In this document: in pieces, positions 31,456 to 38,516 of the stretch
How the letters are laid out: each line of letters begins with the position of its first letter
Position numbering within the stretch: the first letter of the stretch is position 1
Virus record (IMG/VR): IMGVR_UViG_3300036826_000588
Coordinates: 25,828 to 89,827 of that record
DNA: 64,000 nt
Strand: one strand, 5' to 3'
Origin: a virus
The notes under the pieces: model-generated
Databases searched by the model: none
What the model saw: only the letters and a program-made list of their open reading frames with translations
What the model was told of the DNA's origin: nothing
Made by a program: the position numbers and the translations under genes

Positions 31456-32184
31456 TCAGGACGCCGCGGCGAGCACGTCCTCCTTGGAGTAGCCCATCAG
31501 CTCGGCGGCCGTGAGCAGGAGGTTCTTCCACTCCAGCTCCAGCTCCAGCTCCTGTTCGCCCCAGCCACCGGCTGCGCGCTTGAGGGTCTCGATCAGCACC
31601 TTCGCCACCGGCAGGAACATCGCCGGCTGGACGCCGTAGCGGCGGTGCCGTTCCCCGAGTGCGCAGAGGTGCGTCTTCAGGTACTCCGGGTCCTCCAGGT
31701 GGAGCATCAGCTCGGCCATCTTCTCGCCGAACATCCGGACCTGGCCGTCCATGTTCCGCGGGAAGATGCGGCGCAACTCCGGGCACTCCTGGAACAGCGA
31801 CTCGTAGAAGTGCTGGACCAGCCGGCCGTCGCGGTTGACCGCTTCCTCGAACGACGTCCGCAGCAGTTGTACGTTCACGTCCCCTCCCGGTGAGCGGGGG
31901 TACGCCGTCCAGGGCTGCGGGCCACGCTCCACGCGCGCGACGCCAAGGGCTTCCCGGAGCTGCCAGTGCGCACTCCCAGCGCTGGCAGCCTCACCGGCGA
32001 AGACGAACTCCGCGCCCTGGTCATGCAGCGCCTGCATGACCTCGACGGCCTCGGCGCGCCCGCCCTGGCAAACGGTGGCCCACCAGCGAGGACCGATCCT
32101 CATGCAGACGTACGTCAAGCGCTGCCAGGCGGGTAAGAGGTCAAGCTCCTGACGCCTTTCGCCCAGCCGTTGAAGCCAGCGCAC
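31456..32184 (-). CDS. Globin-domain protein with N-terminal extension
   Basis: 242 residues. Residues about 105-235 match bacterial globins of the flavohaemoglobin/sensor type: VQLLRTSFEEAV, FYESLFQECPELRRIFP, then LGERHRRYGVQP with the likely proximal haem ligand His near 188, and a terminal helix LLLTAAELM. The N-terminal ~100 residues are not recognised. Such domains bind O2 or NO; a reductase domain is absent, so it may sense gas, detoxify NO with host reductants, or do something else. It lies alone between the two tRNA clusters on the opposite strand. Confidence 0.75.
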   Translation of the reverse strand: MRWLQRLGERRQELDLLPAWQRLTYVCMRIGPRWWATVCQGGRAEAVEVMQALHDQGAEFVFAGEAASAGSAHWQLREALGVARVERGPQPWTAYPRSPGGDVNVQLLRTSFEEAVNRDGRLVQHFYESLFQECPELRRIFPRNMDGQVRMFGEKMAELMLHLEDPEYLKTHLCALGERHRRYGVQPAMFLPVAKVLIETLKRAAGGWGEQELELELEWKNLLLTAAELMGYSKEDVLAAAS

Positions 32185-32215
32185 GCCGACTACCCCCTCT
32201 CGCTCACGATCGGGG

Positions 32216-32246
32216 GATTGAAGCGCAGTCGAGACCGCTGTGTCAA
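32216..32246 (-). promoter_or_regulatory. Promoter of the globin gene
   Basis: On the - strand TTGACA followed 18 bases later by TTCAAT, just upstream of the GAGGGGG ribosome-binding site of the globin gene. Confidence 0.45.
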
Positions 32247-32261
32247 GTTTCCGACACTGGC

Positions 32262-32290
32262 TTGACGAATGGGCAGAAGTGCGCTATGGT
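32262..32290 (+). promoter_or_regulatory. Promoter of the second tRNA cluster
   Basis: TTGACG (32262-32267), 17-base spacer, TATGGT (32285-32290), then nine bases and GTG. Near-identical in layout to the promoter at 21301-21329. Confidence 0.75.
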
Positions 32291-32299
32291 GACGATACC

Positions 32300-32347
32300 G
32301 TGTTCAGGTTGTATCTCTACTTGCTACTTAGTCGGTCATCCCTGTAG
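32300..32347 (+). CDS. Possible 15-residue leader peptide of tRNA cluster 2
   Basis: GTG nine bases after TATGGT opens a 15-codon frame, VFRLYLYLLLSRSSL, with five or more codons that are rare in this GC-rich DNA (TAT, TTG, CTA, CTT, AGT, TCA). Leu/Tyr/Ser-rich; tRNAs for these amino acids follow. A regulatory leader peptide is plausible. Confidence 0.4.
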   Translation: MFRLYLYLLLSRSSL

Positions 32348-32380
32348 CCCGCAAGGGCCTCTCGGGGATGCCGCTGTAGT

Positions 32381-32469
32381 GGGTGGTGAACATCGGACCG
32401 GCTCGGTGCTCCGTCTCGAAAACGGATGAGGCTGCAAGGCCAGGGGTTCAACTCCTCCGCCACCCGCCA
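32381..32469 (+). tRNA. tRNA-Ser(CGA)
   Basis: Acceptor GGGTGGT/GCCACCC, loop CTCGAAA, long variable arm, T arm AGGGG-TTCAACT-CCTCC, discriminator G, CCA encoded. Confidence 0.85.
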
Positions 32470-32510
32470 ACTGACTTCGCTTGCGTTCGTCGTGTTCATT
32501 CACAAGACGT

Positions 32511-32597
32511 CGGCGGGTGGCGGAATCTGGCAGACGCACCGGGTTCAGACCCCGGGCCGGAAGGCACCTGCGGGTTCGACTCCCGCCCCGCCGACCA
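32511..32597 (+). tRNA. tRNA-Leu(CAG)
   Basis: Acceptor CGGCGGG/CCCGCCG, stem CCGGG/CCCGG with loop TTCAGAC, class II variable arm, T arm GCGGG-TTCGACT-CCCGC, discriminator A, CCA encoded. Confidence 0.9.
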
Positions 32598-32608
32598 ATA
32601 CCTCTCTC

Positions 32609-32694
32609 GTCGGAGTGGCGGAACGGTAGACGCGCCGGGTCGAGAGCCCGGTGGGCACCAGCCCGTGGAGGTTCAACTCCTCTCTCCGACACCA
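32609..32694 (+). tRNA. tRNA-Leu(GAG)
   Basis: Acceptor GTCGGAG/CTCCGAC, stem CCGGG/CCCGG with loop TCGAGAG (C at position 33), class II variable arm, T arm GGAGG-TTCAACT-CCTCT, discriminator A, CCA encoded. Confidence 0.85.
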
Positions 32695-32695
32695 T

Positions 32696-32780
32696 GCGTG
32701 GGCTCGACTATGTGGCGAAGACAACGGGCTGTAAACCCGCCGTGAAAGCTGTGGTGGTTCGACTCCGCCCCCACGCACCA
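32696..32780 (+). tRNA. tRNA-Tyr(GTA)
   Basis: Acceptor GCGTGGG/CCCACGC, loop CTGTAAA, class II variable arm, T arm GGTGG-TTCGACT-CCGCC, discriminator A, CCA encoded. One base after the preceding tRNA. Confidence 0.9.
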
Positions 32781-32822
32781 ACACCCATCGCAACCGCGGC
32801 AATTTGCCGTAGAATCGGTGGC

Positions 32823-33074
32823 ATGACGAGAGCGATTCCCGAAGATGGCGAGGCCGAAGAGGCAGAGCAGGTGAAACACACGCTCCAGTTGCCGCTGAAG
32901 CTCTGGGAGGCATTCGGGCGGCGTGCGCGCCGGAGCGGCATTTCCAAAGCGGAAGCGCTGCGCAGAGCGGTATGGGTCTTCAACTTCCTGGCCGACAGAA
33001 TCGATGACGGCTCCGAGATCATCATTCGTGACAAGGATGGCAAGGAGCAGCGCCTGGTCATCTCGCCCTACTGA
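32823..33074 (+). CDS. Ribbon-helix-helix-type DNA-binding protein
   Basis: 83 residues; TAGAAT lies seven bases before ATG (leaderless). Residues 17-55 (VKHTLQLPLKLWEAFGRRARRSG...SKAEALRRAV) fit a strand followed by two helices of the MetJ/Arc fold. Acidic N-terminus and a basic strand at the end. It may regulate the tRNA region or its own gene (inference). Confidence 0.6.
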   Translation: MTRAIPEDGEAEEAEQVKHTLQLPLKLWEAFGRRARRSGISKAEALRRAVWVFNFLADRIDDGSEIIIRDKDGKEQRLVISPY

Positions 33075-33079
33075 TCGAC

Positions 33080-33157
33080 GCCGTCTTACCCCACGCTGGC
33101 AGAGGGCGCCGGCTCAAACCCGGTTCAGGGCGGGTTCGACTCCCGCAGACGGCACCA
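33080..33157 (+). tRNA. tRNA-Leu(CAA) with short variable loop
   Basis: Acceptor GCCGTCT/AGACGGC, Leu-like D loop (CTGGCAGA), stem GCCGG/CCGGT with loop CTCAAAC, only five variable bases (TCAGG), T arm GCGGG-TTCGACT-CCCGC, discriminator A, CCA encoded. A Leu tRNA should have a long variable arm. Confidence 0.75.
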
Positions 33158-33159
33158 AC

Positions 33160-33252
33160 GGAGCGGTGGCCGAGTGGCAAGGCAACGGTCTGCTACACCG
33201 TCGAGGGGGCCCGTAGAGGGTTCCTGCGCGAGTTCGATCCTCGCCCGCTCCG
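33160..33252 (+). tRNA. tRNA-Ser(GCT)
   Basis: Acceptor GGAGCGG/CCGCTCC, stem ACGGT/ACCGT with loop CTGCTAC, very long variable arm, T arm GCGAG-TTCGATC-CTCGC, discriminator G, no CCA. Last of 34 tRNAs. Confidence 0.9.
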
Positions 33253-33321
33253 CTCTCCCCCTGAGCGTCCGATGCCGGACAGTAGAACGCTCTGGAGAAG
33301 GGCACGCTGGCAGGACACCGC

Positions 33322-33570
33322 ATGTGGACAGCCATCAGCACCGCACCCGATACGGTCTCAGGCGCTGCCGCCCTGCTCGGCGGAGTGCTCGGGATGGTTG
33401 CCTGGAGCCTGGAGCTCCCGTTGGAGCCGGTCGCAGCGGTCGCCGGCCTCGTGACGCATGTCGTGGCCTGCCGGCTGGGTCATGCTGGCCCGGCCGGCCA
33501 AGCTCTCCATGCCGCCTGTGAAGCATGGCATGCTGGATGGCACGCGGTGGCCAGGCTGGCCATCGCGTGA
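33322..33570 (+). CDS. Small membrane-associated protein
   Basis: 82 residues, AGGA upstream of ATG. Two hydrophobic segments (GAAALLGGVLGMVAWSL and PVAAVAGLVTHVVA), then a His/Ala/Trp-rich stretch. Unknown function. Confidence 0.5.
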   Translation: MWTAISTAPDTVSGAAALLGGVLGMVAWSLELPLEPVAAVAGLVTHVVACRLGHAGPAGQALHAACEAWHAGWHAVARLAIA

Positions 33571-33743
33571 CGGTCTCCCTCAAAAAGGTCGAGCCCAAGC
33601 GCGGACGCCAGGGCTCGAACCAGGGGGGGAGGGATGTCGGATAGAGGGGGGACGGCTGGTCGGCCACCGGCGCCGGGCATGGACCGGGCCCGCAACCAAC
33701 CTGCCGGCGTCAAGTGTAGTGCGTCGGGCTATCTTGACGCCAC
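33571..33743. other. Intergenic region closing the tRNA module
   Basis: CGAGCCC and GGGCTCG form a hairpin around 33590-33619, a possible terminator of the tRNA cluster. TATCTT eight bases before ATG 33744 is a candidate -10 box. Confidence 0.4.
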
Positions 33744-34232
33744 ATGAGCAAGGCTGCGCTTCGGCGTCTGTACGACGAGCTTCCGACCATCGAGTGCCAG
33801 GGCCTGTGCCAGGACTCCTGCGGGCCGATCGGGATGTCTGATGAGGAGTACACGCTGATCTGCCGTCACCTCGGTCGGCCGATCCCCGACGCCGGGAAGG
33901 CTGACCAGGGCGTGCGTATCTGGCCGCCGCTGCCGGACCTGACGTGCCCGCTCCTGGGCGCGAACGGGCGGTGCACCGTCTATGCTCTGCGGCCGCTGAT
34001 CTGCCGCCTCTGGGGCGTCGTGGAGTCCATGCCGTGCCCGCACGGCTGCCAGCCCACGCCGCGGTACCTGACCAACCGGGAGGGGTTCGTGCTGCTCCAG
34101 CGCGCCGACGGGATGACCGCGGCGGAGGCCGAGGCGTTCATCGGCTACGGCGAGCACCGCGGGTTCCTGGGGGCTGTCGAGGAGCTCTATGGGCTGGCGC
34201 GGACGCCCATCATCCGGCCCCGCTCTGGATGA
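33744..34232 (+). CDS. YkgJ-type cysteine-cluster protein
   Basis: 162 residues. ECQGLCQDSCG near 17-27, then CPLLGANGRCTVYALRPLICRLWG and CPHGCQP give the spaced cysteines of the YkgJ/UPF0153 family, thought to bind a metal or Fe-S cluster. A paralogue lies at 59434-59868 with the same RPLICRLWGV core. Function of the family is not established. Confidence 0.75.
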   Translation: MSKAALRRLYDELPTIECQGLCQDSCGPIGMSDEEYTLICRHLGRPIPDAGKADQGVRIWPPLPDLTCPLLGANGRCTVYALRPLICRLWGVVESMPCPHGCQPTPRYLTNREGFVLLQRADGMTAAEAEAFIGYGEHRGFLGAVEELYGLARTPIIRPRSG

Positions 34233-34578
34233 GCTGCATCTGCCCCTTCAGTTCGCGCAGGCGGGCCCGGCGGCCGGCCGCCGTCAGGCGGTGGCGGATC
34301 CCCGAGCGCTCCAGGTAGCGGGCTTCGAGGTTGGGGCGGTACTCGGCGACCGCCTCCACCCAACCGGGCAGGGGATCGCCCCTACCCTCCTTGGCGCAGG
34401 CGAAGCACCAGGCCAGCGGCGGCTGCCCCTGAACACGGCGCTTCGCATTCAGGCTTCGGAGCAGGACTTCCCCGCCCATCGCGCCCGGCTCGGGCGCGAC
34501 CGTCATGTGCTCGAACGTGGAGAAGGGATTGACCCGGGTGTCGTGGACCGGACAGGTGTACTGGGCGACGTGGCTCAT
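34210..34578 (-). CDS. Hypothetical protein with Cys knuckles
   Basis: 122 residues; ATG 34578 overlaps the ParB-like gene stop. YTCPVHDTRV and WCFACAKE provide two cysteine pairs; the C-terminal 40 residues form a basic helix. Its end overlaps the + strand YkgJ-type gene by 23 bases. Confidence 0.6.
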   Translation of the reverse strand: MSHVAQYTCPVHDTRVNPFSTFEHMTVAPEPGAMGGEVLLRSLNAKRRVQGQPPLAWCFACAKEGRGDPLPGWVEAVAEYRPNLEARYLERSGIRHRLTAAGRRARLRELKGQMQLIQSGAG

Positions 34579-35576
34579 ACCGTGCGGCGGGGGCGGTACT
34601 CGGGGGACCGGCTGATGGTCTGGGCGGCCCGCGGCCGCTTCGGCTGCTCGAAGCGCGGCAGGACGTCGGCCGGCGGCAGGCCGGTGCAGTAGTCCTCGCG
34701 CAACAGCGCGGCGACCTTGCCCCACGCGGCGCGCGCGGTGTAGGTGTTGACGCTGACGACGCCGGCCATGGCAGCCGTCACCAGCTCGTCCGGGTCCTGC
34801 TCGTGGAGGAAGGCGGCCAGGTCTTCTCGGTCGAACCCGTGCTCGCGGTAGACGTGGACGAAGGCGCCGATGCCCAGCAGGACGTTGACCTTGTGGGCGG
34901 CAGTGCGCCGCTCGCGCGCCTCCAACTGCGCGTCCGTGTACGTGGCCTTCCCGGTCGGCGCCGGCCACGCCCGGTTGATGAGCCAGAGTGTCTCGTCGAG
35001 GACGTCCTCGCCCCACGCGAGCAGGTGTTCGAGCACCTGGACGCACGAGATCACCTCCGCCGAGGAGTGGGTGGCTACCTTCAGGTGGTGCCGGCTCAGG
35101 ATGTTGCGGATGGCGAGCGCCGCCGGGTCGCGCGAGATCAGCGACGCCTGGTAGCGATGGACGACGTGGACGGCGAGCCGACCACGGCCGTTGAGCTCCT
35201 TGAAGAGGTACGCCTCCTCGGCGACGCTGAGACCCTGGTGACCGAAGACCCAGATGCCGGGCACGACGCTGCCCTCCAGCTCGCCCGTCTCCACCAGCTC
35301 GTTGTGCAGCAGGGCAGCGGCCTGCCGCGTCGCGCCGTCGAACAGCCAGTACTTGCCGTCGCGGCGGAGGCTGCCGAACAACCCCTGACCGAGGATCTGG
35401 TTCCAGTTCCGCGCCATCGGCTCGATCCGACTCCGGCGTTGCCGGTCCTCCGGCTGGTAGGCACGGTCGACCTGGAACTCCTTGGGATGCACCCACTCCG
35501 GTTTCCCGGACTGCATAAGCATCGCCTGGAGATCGTTTGGACTCTCGGTGGTGATGGGGGCGGCCGCTAAAGCCAT
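34575..35576 (-). CDS. ParB/sulfiredoxin-fold protein (DUF6551-like)
   Basis: 333 residues; GAGGAGGGA lies before ATG 35576. After HPKEFQVDRAYQPED come FGSLRRDGKYWLFDGATRQAAAL (about 80-102), the ParB-type strand-turn-helix with a nucleotide-binding-like DGATR motif, and a long helical region. Related proteins occur on actinobacterial plasmids and phages. It may act in partition or as a nuclease/regulator; no HTH is obvious. Confidence 0.7.
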   Translation of the reverse strand: MALAAAPITTESPNDLQAMLMQSGKPEWVHPKEFQVDRAYQPEDRQRRSRIEPMARNWNQILGQGLFGSLRRDGKYWLFDGATRQAAALLHNELVETGELEGSVVPGIWVFGHQGLSVAEEAYLFKELNGRGRLAVHVVHRYQASLISRDPAALAIRNILSRHHLKVATHSSAEVISCVQVLEHLLAWGEDVLDETLWLINRAWPAPTGKATYTDAQLEARERRTAAHKVNVLLGIGAFVHVYREHGFDREDLAAFLHEQDPDELVTAAMAGVVSVNTYTARAAWGKVAALLREDYCTGLPPADVLPRFEQPKRPRAAQTISRSPEYRPRRTV

Positions 35577-35708
35577 GCGAGGTCCCTCCTCGGACGTGGA
35601 TGTGGTGGCTGACGCACGGCCGGGCACGGGCCGGGCCGGACGGTTTTCGGCGCGTATGCTAACTCGGCGCTCGCGTTTTGGTGCCCTGGTGTCGTAATAT
35701 TCCCGCCC

Positions 35709-35873
35709 GGACGGGCCGAACGGGGGGCCGTTAACGCTGATTGGTACAGCACCTCCCTCACAAGGAGTTCCACTCGGTTCGAATCCGGGGAACAGCCCGG
35801 CGCAAGCCGGGAAAACCGGTCGCCCAAAACCGTATGTCCGTCCGCCAACCCTCCGTCGACCAGGGGTTGGCGT
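35709..35873 (+). ncRNA. Y-RNA-like RNA with tRNA-like module
   Basis: Terminal helix GGACGG (35709-35714) with CCGTCC (35838-35843). Inside is a tRNA mimic: D arm GCTG-ATTGGTA-CAGC, a stem-loop CCTCC-CTCACAA-GGAG and a T arm CTCGG-TTCGAAT-CCGGG, but no proper 7-bp acceptor. CCCGGC-GCAA-GCCGGG follows, then CCAACCCT/AGGGGTTGG as a possible terminator. It lies 40 bases upstream of the Ro60 gene. Bacterial Y RNAs of the YrlA type carry tRNA-like modules and sit beside Ro60 (rsr) genes. A degenerate tRNA-Val(CAC) is the alternative. Confidence 0.6.
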
Positions 35874-35912
35874 CTTCGCGCATGGTGGGCATTTCGTGGG
35901 AGAAGGAAGTAG

Positions 35913-37697
35913 ATGCAGCGGTACACCGGCATGTTGTCGCGCACCCCTCAGCAGGCCCCGATTCCGGGCGTGCCTGGAATGGTGCCGAACCGTGCCGGTG
36001 GCTGGGGCTTCGAGGTCAGCGACCGCGTCCTGGCCGAGCGTTTCATCCTCCTCGGGACGGTCCACGGCTCGTACTACGCAGAGCCCGAGCAGCTCACAGG
36101 CCGGGCAATCGACGCGATCGACCGGCTGCTGGAGAGCGGCGACGGCGAGTGGCTGGTGCAGAAGATCGTCGAGATCAGCACCCTTGGCCGCGCGCCCAAG
36201 CAGGACCCTGGCATCCTCGCCCTCGCCCTGGCGCTGAAGACCGCCCCTGACCGGCGTACGCGCCGCCTGGCGGCCGACGCGGCTCCGCGCGTGTGTCGGA
36301 CCGTCTCCACCGCTTCGGACCTGGCTGACGCTCTCAAGGGCCTCGGGCCGGCGCCGGCGGCCGAAGGCCACAATCGCGAGAAGCCGGCCATCCGGTCGCG
36401 TGCCCAGCGACGCGCCATCGCAGGCTGCTTCGAGGCGTGGGCCCGCGATCCAGCACGGCTGGCCTACCAGCTCATCAAGTACGGGCGGGCCGCCGACAAC
36501 CGGCGCCGGGGGCCGGACGGTTCCCAGGGAGCCATCTGGCGCGCTGTCGACCTGGCGCGGCTGTCGCACTTCCGTGCCTCCAATCCAGAGGTCGACGCGC
36601 TGATGTCGTGGCTGCACGGCCGGAAGGTGGCCAACCTGCCCGCGCAAGTGCGGGCCTACGAAGAGGTGCAGCGCGTGGCGGCCGTGCCGGGGCAGCTCAG
36701 CGAGCACTTTGCTGGCGAGAAGTTCGCCACGGAAGCGCGCGCCAAGGCTACAGAGCGCATCGCCGAGCTCGTGCGCGAGCACCGGCTGCCCTGGGAGTGC
36801 GTCCCAAGCGAGTTCGTGAACCTGCCGAGCGTCCAGCGGGCCCTCTTCGAGGACATGCCCCTGCACACGATGATCCGTCAGCTCGGCCGGCTGACGGCGG
36901 GCGGTCTCTTCGACGCGCCTTCGAGCGTCCAGATGGCCGTCGACCGGCTCCGCGACGTCGAGCGGATCCGGAAGGCGCGCGTGCACCCGATGGCCGCCTA
37001 CCTGGCCGCCATGATCTACGGCAGCGGCCACGGACTGAAGGGCAAGGGCTCATGGCGGCCGGTCCCGGAGATCAAGGACGCCCTCATGGCGGCCTTCCTG
37101 GGTTCCTTCCGCAGTCTGAATGCCAGCGGCAGGCAGATCGTCGTCGGCGTCGACTGCTCCGGCTCGATGGTGCAGCACGACGTGCTCGGCATCCCGGGCT
37201 TCTCGGCACAGGAGGCCGCCTTCATCATGGCGTGGGCCACGGCACGCGTCGAACCGCGGGCCCGCGTGGTGGCCTTCGGCGAGCAGGCCGAGGAGATCGA
37301 GCTGCGCGACGTGCAAACGCTGGACGAGCTGCGGCGCCGGGCGCGCATGGTACGGATACGCCACAACAGGGGTACTGACTGCTCGCTGCCGATCCTCTAC
37401 GCCCTGGAGCGCCCAAACTGGGGCGAAGTGGATGCGTTCGTGATCTACACGGACGAGGAGACCTGGTACAGCCCGACGATCCACCCGATCGAGGCGTTGT
37501 GGCAGTACCGGGCCCGCTGGGAGCGGCGGACGCGGCTCGTCTCCGCCGCGCTCGTGGCCAACCACTACAGCCTCGTGAACACGGCGCCGGACCGCGGCGA
37601 GTCCGTTCAGGACGATGCCGGCGTGCTCGCGGTGACGGGCTTCGACTCGGCCGCGCCAGCGATCATCGCCGACTTCGTGCGCTCAGGGGACGGATAG
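35913..37697 (+). CDS. rsr: Ro60/Rsr RNA-binding protein (TROVE + vWA)
   Basis: 594 residues, ATG with GGAAG upstream. Residues about 15-375 form the HEAT-repeat TROVE ring that binds Y RNAs and misfolded RNA ends; 400-590 is a von Willebrand A domain with MIDAS DCSGS at 414-418 and GTDCSLP near 487. In bacteria Ro60 works with Y RNA and PNPase in RNA decay and rRNA/tRNA handling. Large tRNA-rich actinophages also carry Ro60. A candidate Y RNA lies directly upstream, and 34 tRNAs nearby could be clients. Confidence 0.85.
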   Translation: MQRYTGMLSRTPQQAPIPGVPGMVPNRAGGWGFEVSDRVLAERFILLGTVHGSYYAEPEQLTGRAIDAIDRLLESGDGEWLVQKIVEISTLGRAPKQDPGILALALALKTAPDRRTRRLAADAAPRVCRTVSTASDLADALKGLGPAPAAEGHNREKPAIRSRAQRRAIAGCFEAWARDPARLAYQLIKYGRAADNRRRGPDGSQGAIWRAVDLARLSHFRASNPEVDALMSWLHGRKVANLPAQVRAYEEVQRVAAVPGQLSEHFAGEKFATEARAKATERIAELVREHRLPWECVPSEFVNLPSVQRALFEDMPLHTMIRQLGRLTAGGLFDAPSSVQMAVDRLRDVERIRKARVHPMAAYLAAMIYGSGHGLKGKGSWRPVPEIKDALMAAFLGSFRSLNASGRQIVVGVDCSGSMVQHDVLGIPGFSAQEAAFIMAWATARVEPRARVVAFGEQAEEIELRDVQTLDELRRRARMVRIRHNRGTDCSLPILYALERPNWGEVDAFVIYTDEETWYSPTIHPIEALWQYRARWERRTRLVSAALVANHYSLVNTAPDRGESVQDDAGVLAVTGFDSAAPAIIADFVRSGDG

Positions 37698-37705
37698 GCG
37701 CTCGG

Positions 37706-37870
37706 ATGGGAGCCAGGCTGGAGCTTGCGCTGGCCGCGATCGGCACGGTCACGGTCCTGCTCGTCGTCATCGTAGGAGGCGTCCTCACGTTCTGCGTGCT
37801 CCGCGACCGCCTGGCGTACGGCCAATGGTGGTGGGATGAAGCCGTTGACGGGCTGGAGAGCGGCCAGTAG
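37706..37870 (+). CDS. Small membrane protein
   Basis: 54 residues, one membrane helix (AAIGTVTVLLVVIVGGVLTFCVL) and an acidic C-terminal tail. Eight bases after the Ro60 stop; probably in one operon with it. Confidence 0.6.
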   Translation: MGARLELALAAIGTVTVLLVVIVGGVLTFCVLRDRLAYGQWWWDEAVDGLESGQ

Positions 37871-37872
37871 GG

Positions 37873-38247
37873 ATGAGCCTGCGAGACCCTCTCACGCCTA
37901 CCGGCGAGCCTAAGCTGCTGCTGTCCATCCAGACGCGCAGCATCGAGACTGCGCGCCGCTTCTGGTCGGAAGCGGACGAGCGCGACGTCGGCGACCTGAA
38001 GCTGTACTGGAACTGGCGCAGCAAGAAGGAGGTCGCCGCCGCCAAGGCAGCGTTCGAGGCGGCGCACGCCGCTGGCATCCGCTTCTTCAGGCTTCTCAAG
38101 GGAGACGACCTGGAGGGAGAGCTGATCGAGAACTGGGACCAGGCCCTCGGCGCACCGGTGCGTCCCGGCCAGCCGGCGGTGGATCCGGCTCAGATGGCGT
38201 CGGCCGGCGGCCGCGTACAGGGCATCCCGCGCGTCAGCGGCGGATGA
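37873..38247 (+). CDS. Hypothetical protein
   Basis: 124 residues. Alpha/beta N-terminal domain with a helix of KKEVAAAKAAFEAAHAAGI, Gly/Pro-rich C-terminus. Overlaps the next gene by four bases. Unknown function. Confidence 0.65.
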   Translation: MSLRDPLTPTGEPKLLLSIQTRSIETARRFWSEADERDVGDLKLYWNWRSKKEVAAAKAAFEAAHAAGIRFFRLLKGDDLEGELIENWDQALGAPVRPGQPAVDPAQMASAGGRVQGIPRVSGG

Positions 38248-38516
38248 GTTCGCCCGCGCGCAAGCAGGGCCGGCCGCAGCGATCTAAGCGTGCCGGTCGA
38301 CCGCGGGCCTTCCCGACGATGCCCGGTGAAGTGCTCCGGGCACCAATGCCGGATGGTTCATATCTGGTGGCCTGCGACACGACGTGCCCGGAGTGCGGGA
38401 GCCATGACTGCGACCTGAGCCATCCCCTGCCGGAAGTGAAGTGTTGGGACTGCGGGACGATCTACGAGCCATTCGGTGAGGAAGGTCGCCGGATGACGTT
38501 CGAGCCGGCGCCTTGA
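38244..38516 (+). CDS. Zinc-ribbon protein
   Basis: 90 residues with a basic N-terminus (RKQGRPQRSKRAGRPR), then TTCPECGSHDC and VKCWDCGTI forming a clear zinc ribbon. Could bind RNA or DNA. Coupled to both neighbours (ATGA, TTGA). Confidence 0.65.
   Translation: MSSPARKQGRPQRSKRAGRPRAFPTMPGEVLRAPMPDGSYLVACDTTCPECGSHDCDLSHPLPEVKCWDCGTIYEPFGEEGRRMTFEPAP

Noticed and set aside
34575-37031. A very long - strand open frame extending the ParB-like gene across Ro60
   Set aside because: It is antisense to the well-supported Ro60 gene; the real start is ATG 35576 with a strong ribosome-binding site.
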